Of a stretch of DNA of 64,000 nt, positions 63,683 to 64,000 are shown in pieces. Numbering within the stretch: position 1 is the stretch's first letter; each line of letters begins with the position of its first letter. The notes beneath the pieces were generated by a model, which was not told the DNA's origin, searched no databases, and saw only the letters and a program-made list of their open reading frames with translations. Origin of the DNA: Kalaharituber pfeilii (taxonomy: Eukaryota; Ascomycota; Pezizomycetes; Pezizales; Pezizaceae); contig WHUZ01000056.1 of the NCBI GenBank assembly GCA_015179045.1, forward strand, positions 62,001 through 126,000, written 5' to 3'. The position numbers were made by a program, and so were the translations under genes.

Positions 63683-64000
63683 TAAAAATAAAAATAAAAA
63701 TAAAAATAAAAATAAAAATAAAAATAAAAATAAAAAAATAAGAAAATAAATTAATAAAACCTATATGCACATCTTGTCAACTTTCACATAATACAAATCT
63801 AGCATGATAAGGTTAGCATTCTTTTCATCTGCTTTTCAGATTTTTTTTATTAGTGAATTTTTTCTACTTTCCTCCTCTGTATATCTTGACAATATGCCAC
63901 TTGAGGGAGGGGGCTACCGACCAATTCAGGCTACATATACAATACAATAGCTCTCCATGAAAAAGGAAAAAAATAAGAAAAGAAATTAAGGGGATGAAAT
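62963..64000. other. Intergenic with poly-T and A-rich tandem repeat
   Basis: Poly-T at 63087-63130 (44 nt), (TTTA)n at about 63553-63572 and an (AAAAT/AAAAAT)n array. No gene recognised. Confidence 0.6.
63628..63738. repeat. (AAAAT)n grading into (AAAAAT)n
   Basis: Pentamer units AAAAT at the left edge change to AAAAAT hexamers for the remaining ~80 bp. Microsatellite. Confidence 0.92.

Overview
This is a filamentous ascomycete chromosome segment. Nearly all confident genes are split by short GT-AG introns of about 40-120 nt, and intron-exon structure can be rebuilt by hand against well-known eukaryotic families. A phytochelatin synthase (rare in fungi, but known from truffles), decayed plant-cell-wall genes and a crinkler-like relic make Pezizomycetes (truffle or desert-truffle relatives) my best guess. 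That is inference, not proof. The window is peppered with homopolymer runs (A/T of 20-49 nt, C/G of 13-28 nt), so single-base frameshifts must be read with assembly error in mind.

Left third (1-25.6 kb), dense housekeeping genes: a GON7-like KEOPS subunit (-), a BLOC-1 subunit 2-like protein (+), the mitochondrial dicarboxylate carrier DIC1 (-), the copper chaperone COX11 (+), anthranilate synthase TRP2 (-), V-ATPase subunit B VMA2 (+), tryptophan synthase TRP5 (+), an Aps1-type Nudix hydrolase (-), arginyltransferase ATE1 (+) and RNA polymerase II subunit RPB3 (+). TRP2 and TRP5, the first and last enzymes of the tryptophan branch, lie only about 4 kb apart with VMA2 between them. Adjacent divergent pairs (GON7/BLOC1S2, DIC1/COX11, TRP2/VMA2) share GC-rich promoter regions.

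Middle (25.6-41 kb), gene-poor: a calcipressin (RCAN) gene that is frameshifted inside its signature motif, a small Ser/Gln-rich protein, a tRNA-like inverted repeat and a large MYND-finger protein (-).

Mobile-element block (41.2-50 kb): a 5,064-bp element (42193-47256) has perfect 96-bp terminal inverted repeats and a 10-bp direct flanking duplication. It carries an unfamiliar multi-exon acidic/coiled-coil gene, two facing 32-bp tandem arrays built on the palindrome GTCGCGCGAC (seven exact copies in each arm), and the C-terminal remnant of a DUF6589-like protein. I regard this as the most likely undescribed system in the window. Next to it lie a smaller inverted-repeat element filled with (CTGCTA)n, a crinkler-like pseudogene and a hairpin element.

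Right end (50.8-64 kb): a three-KH-domain RNA-binding protein (+), phytochelatin synthase (-) with an unusual N-terminal extension, and two neighbouring wrecks: a GH51 alpha-L-arabinofuranosidase (-) and an MFS sugar transporter (+), both with several disabling lesions. Together they look like a lost arabinose-release-and-uptake pair, as expected in a lineage that gave up plant cell-wall degradation.
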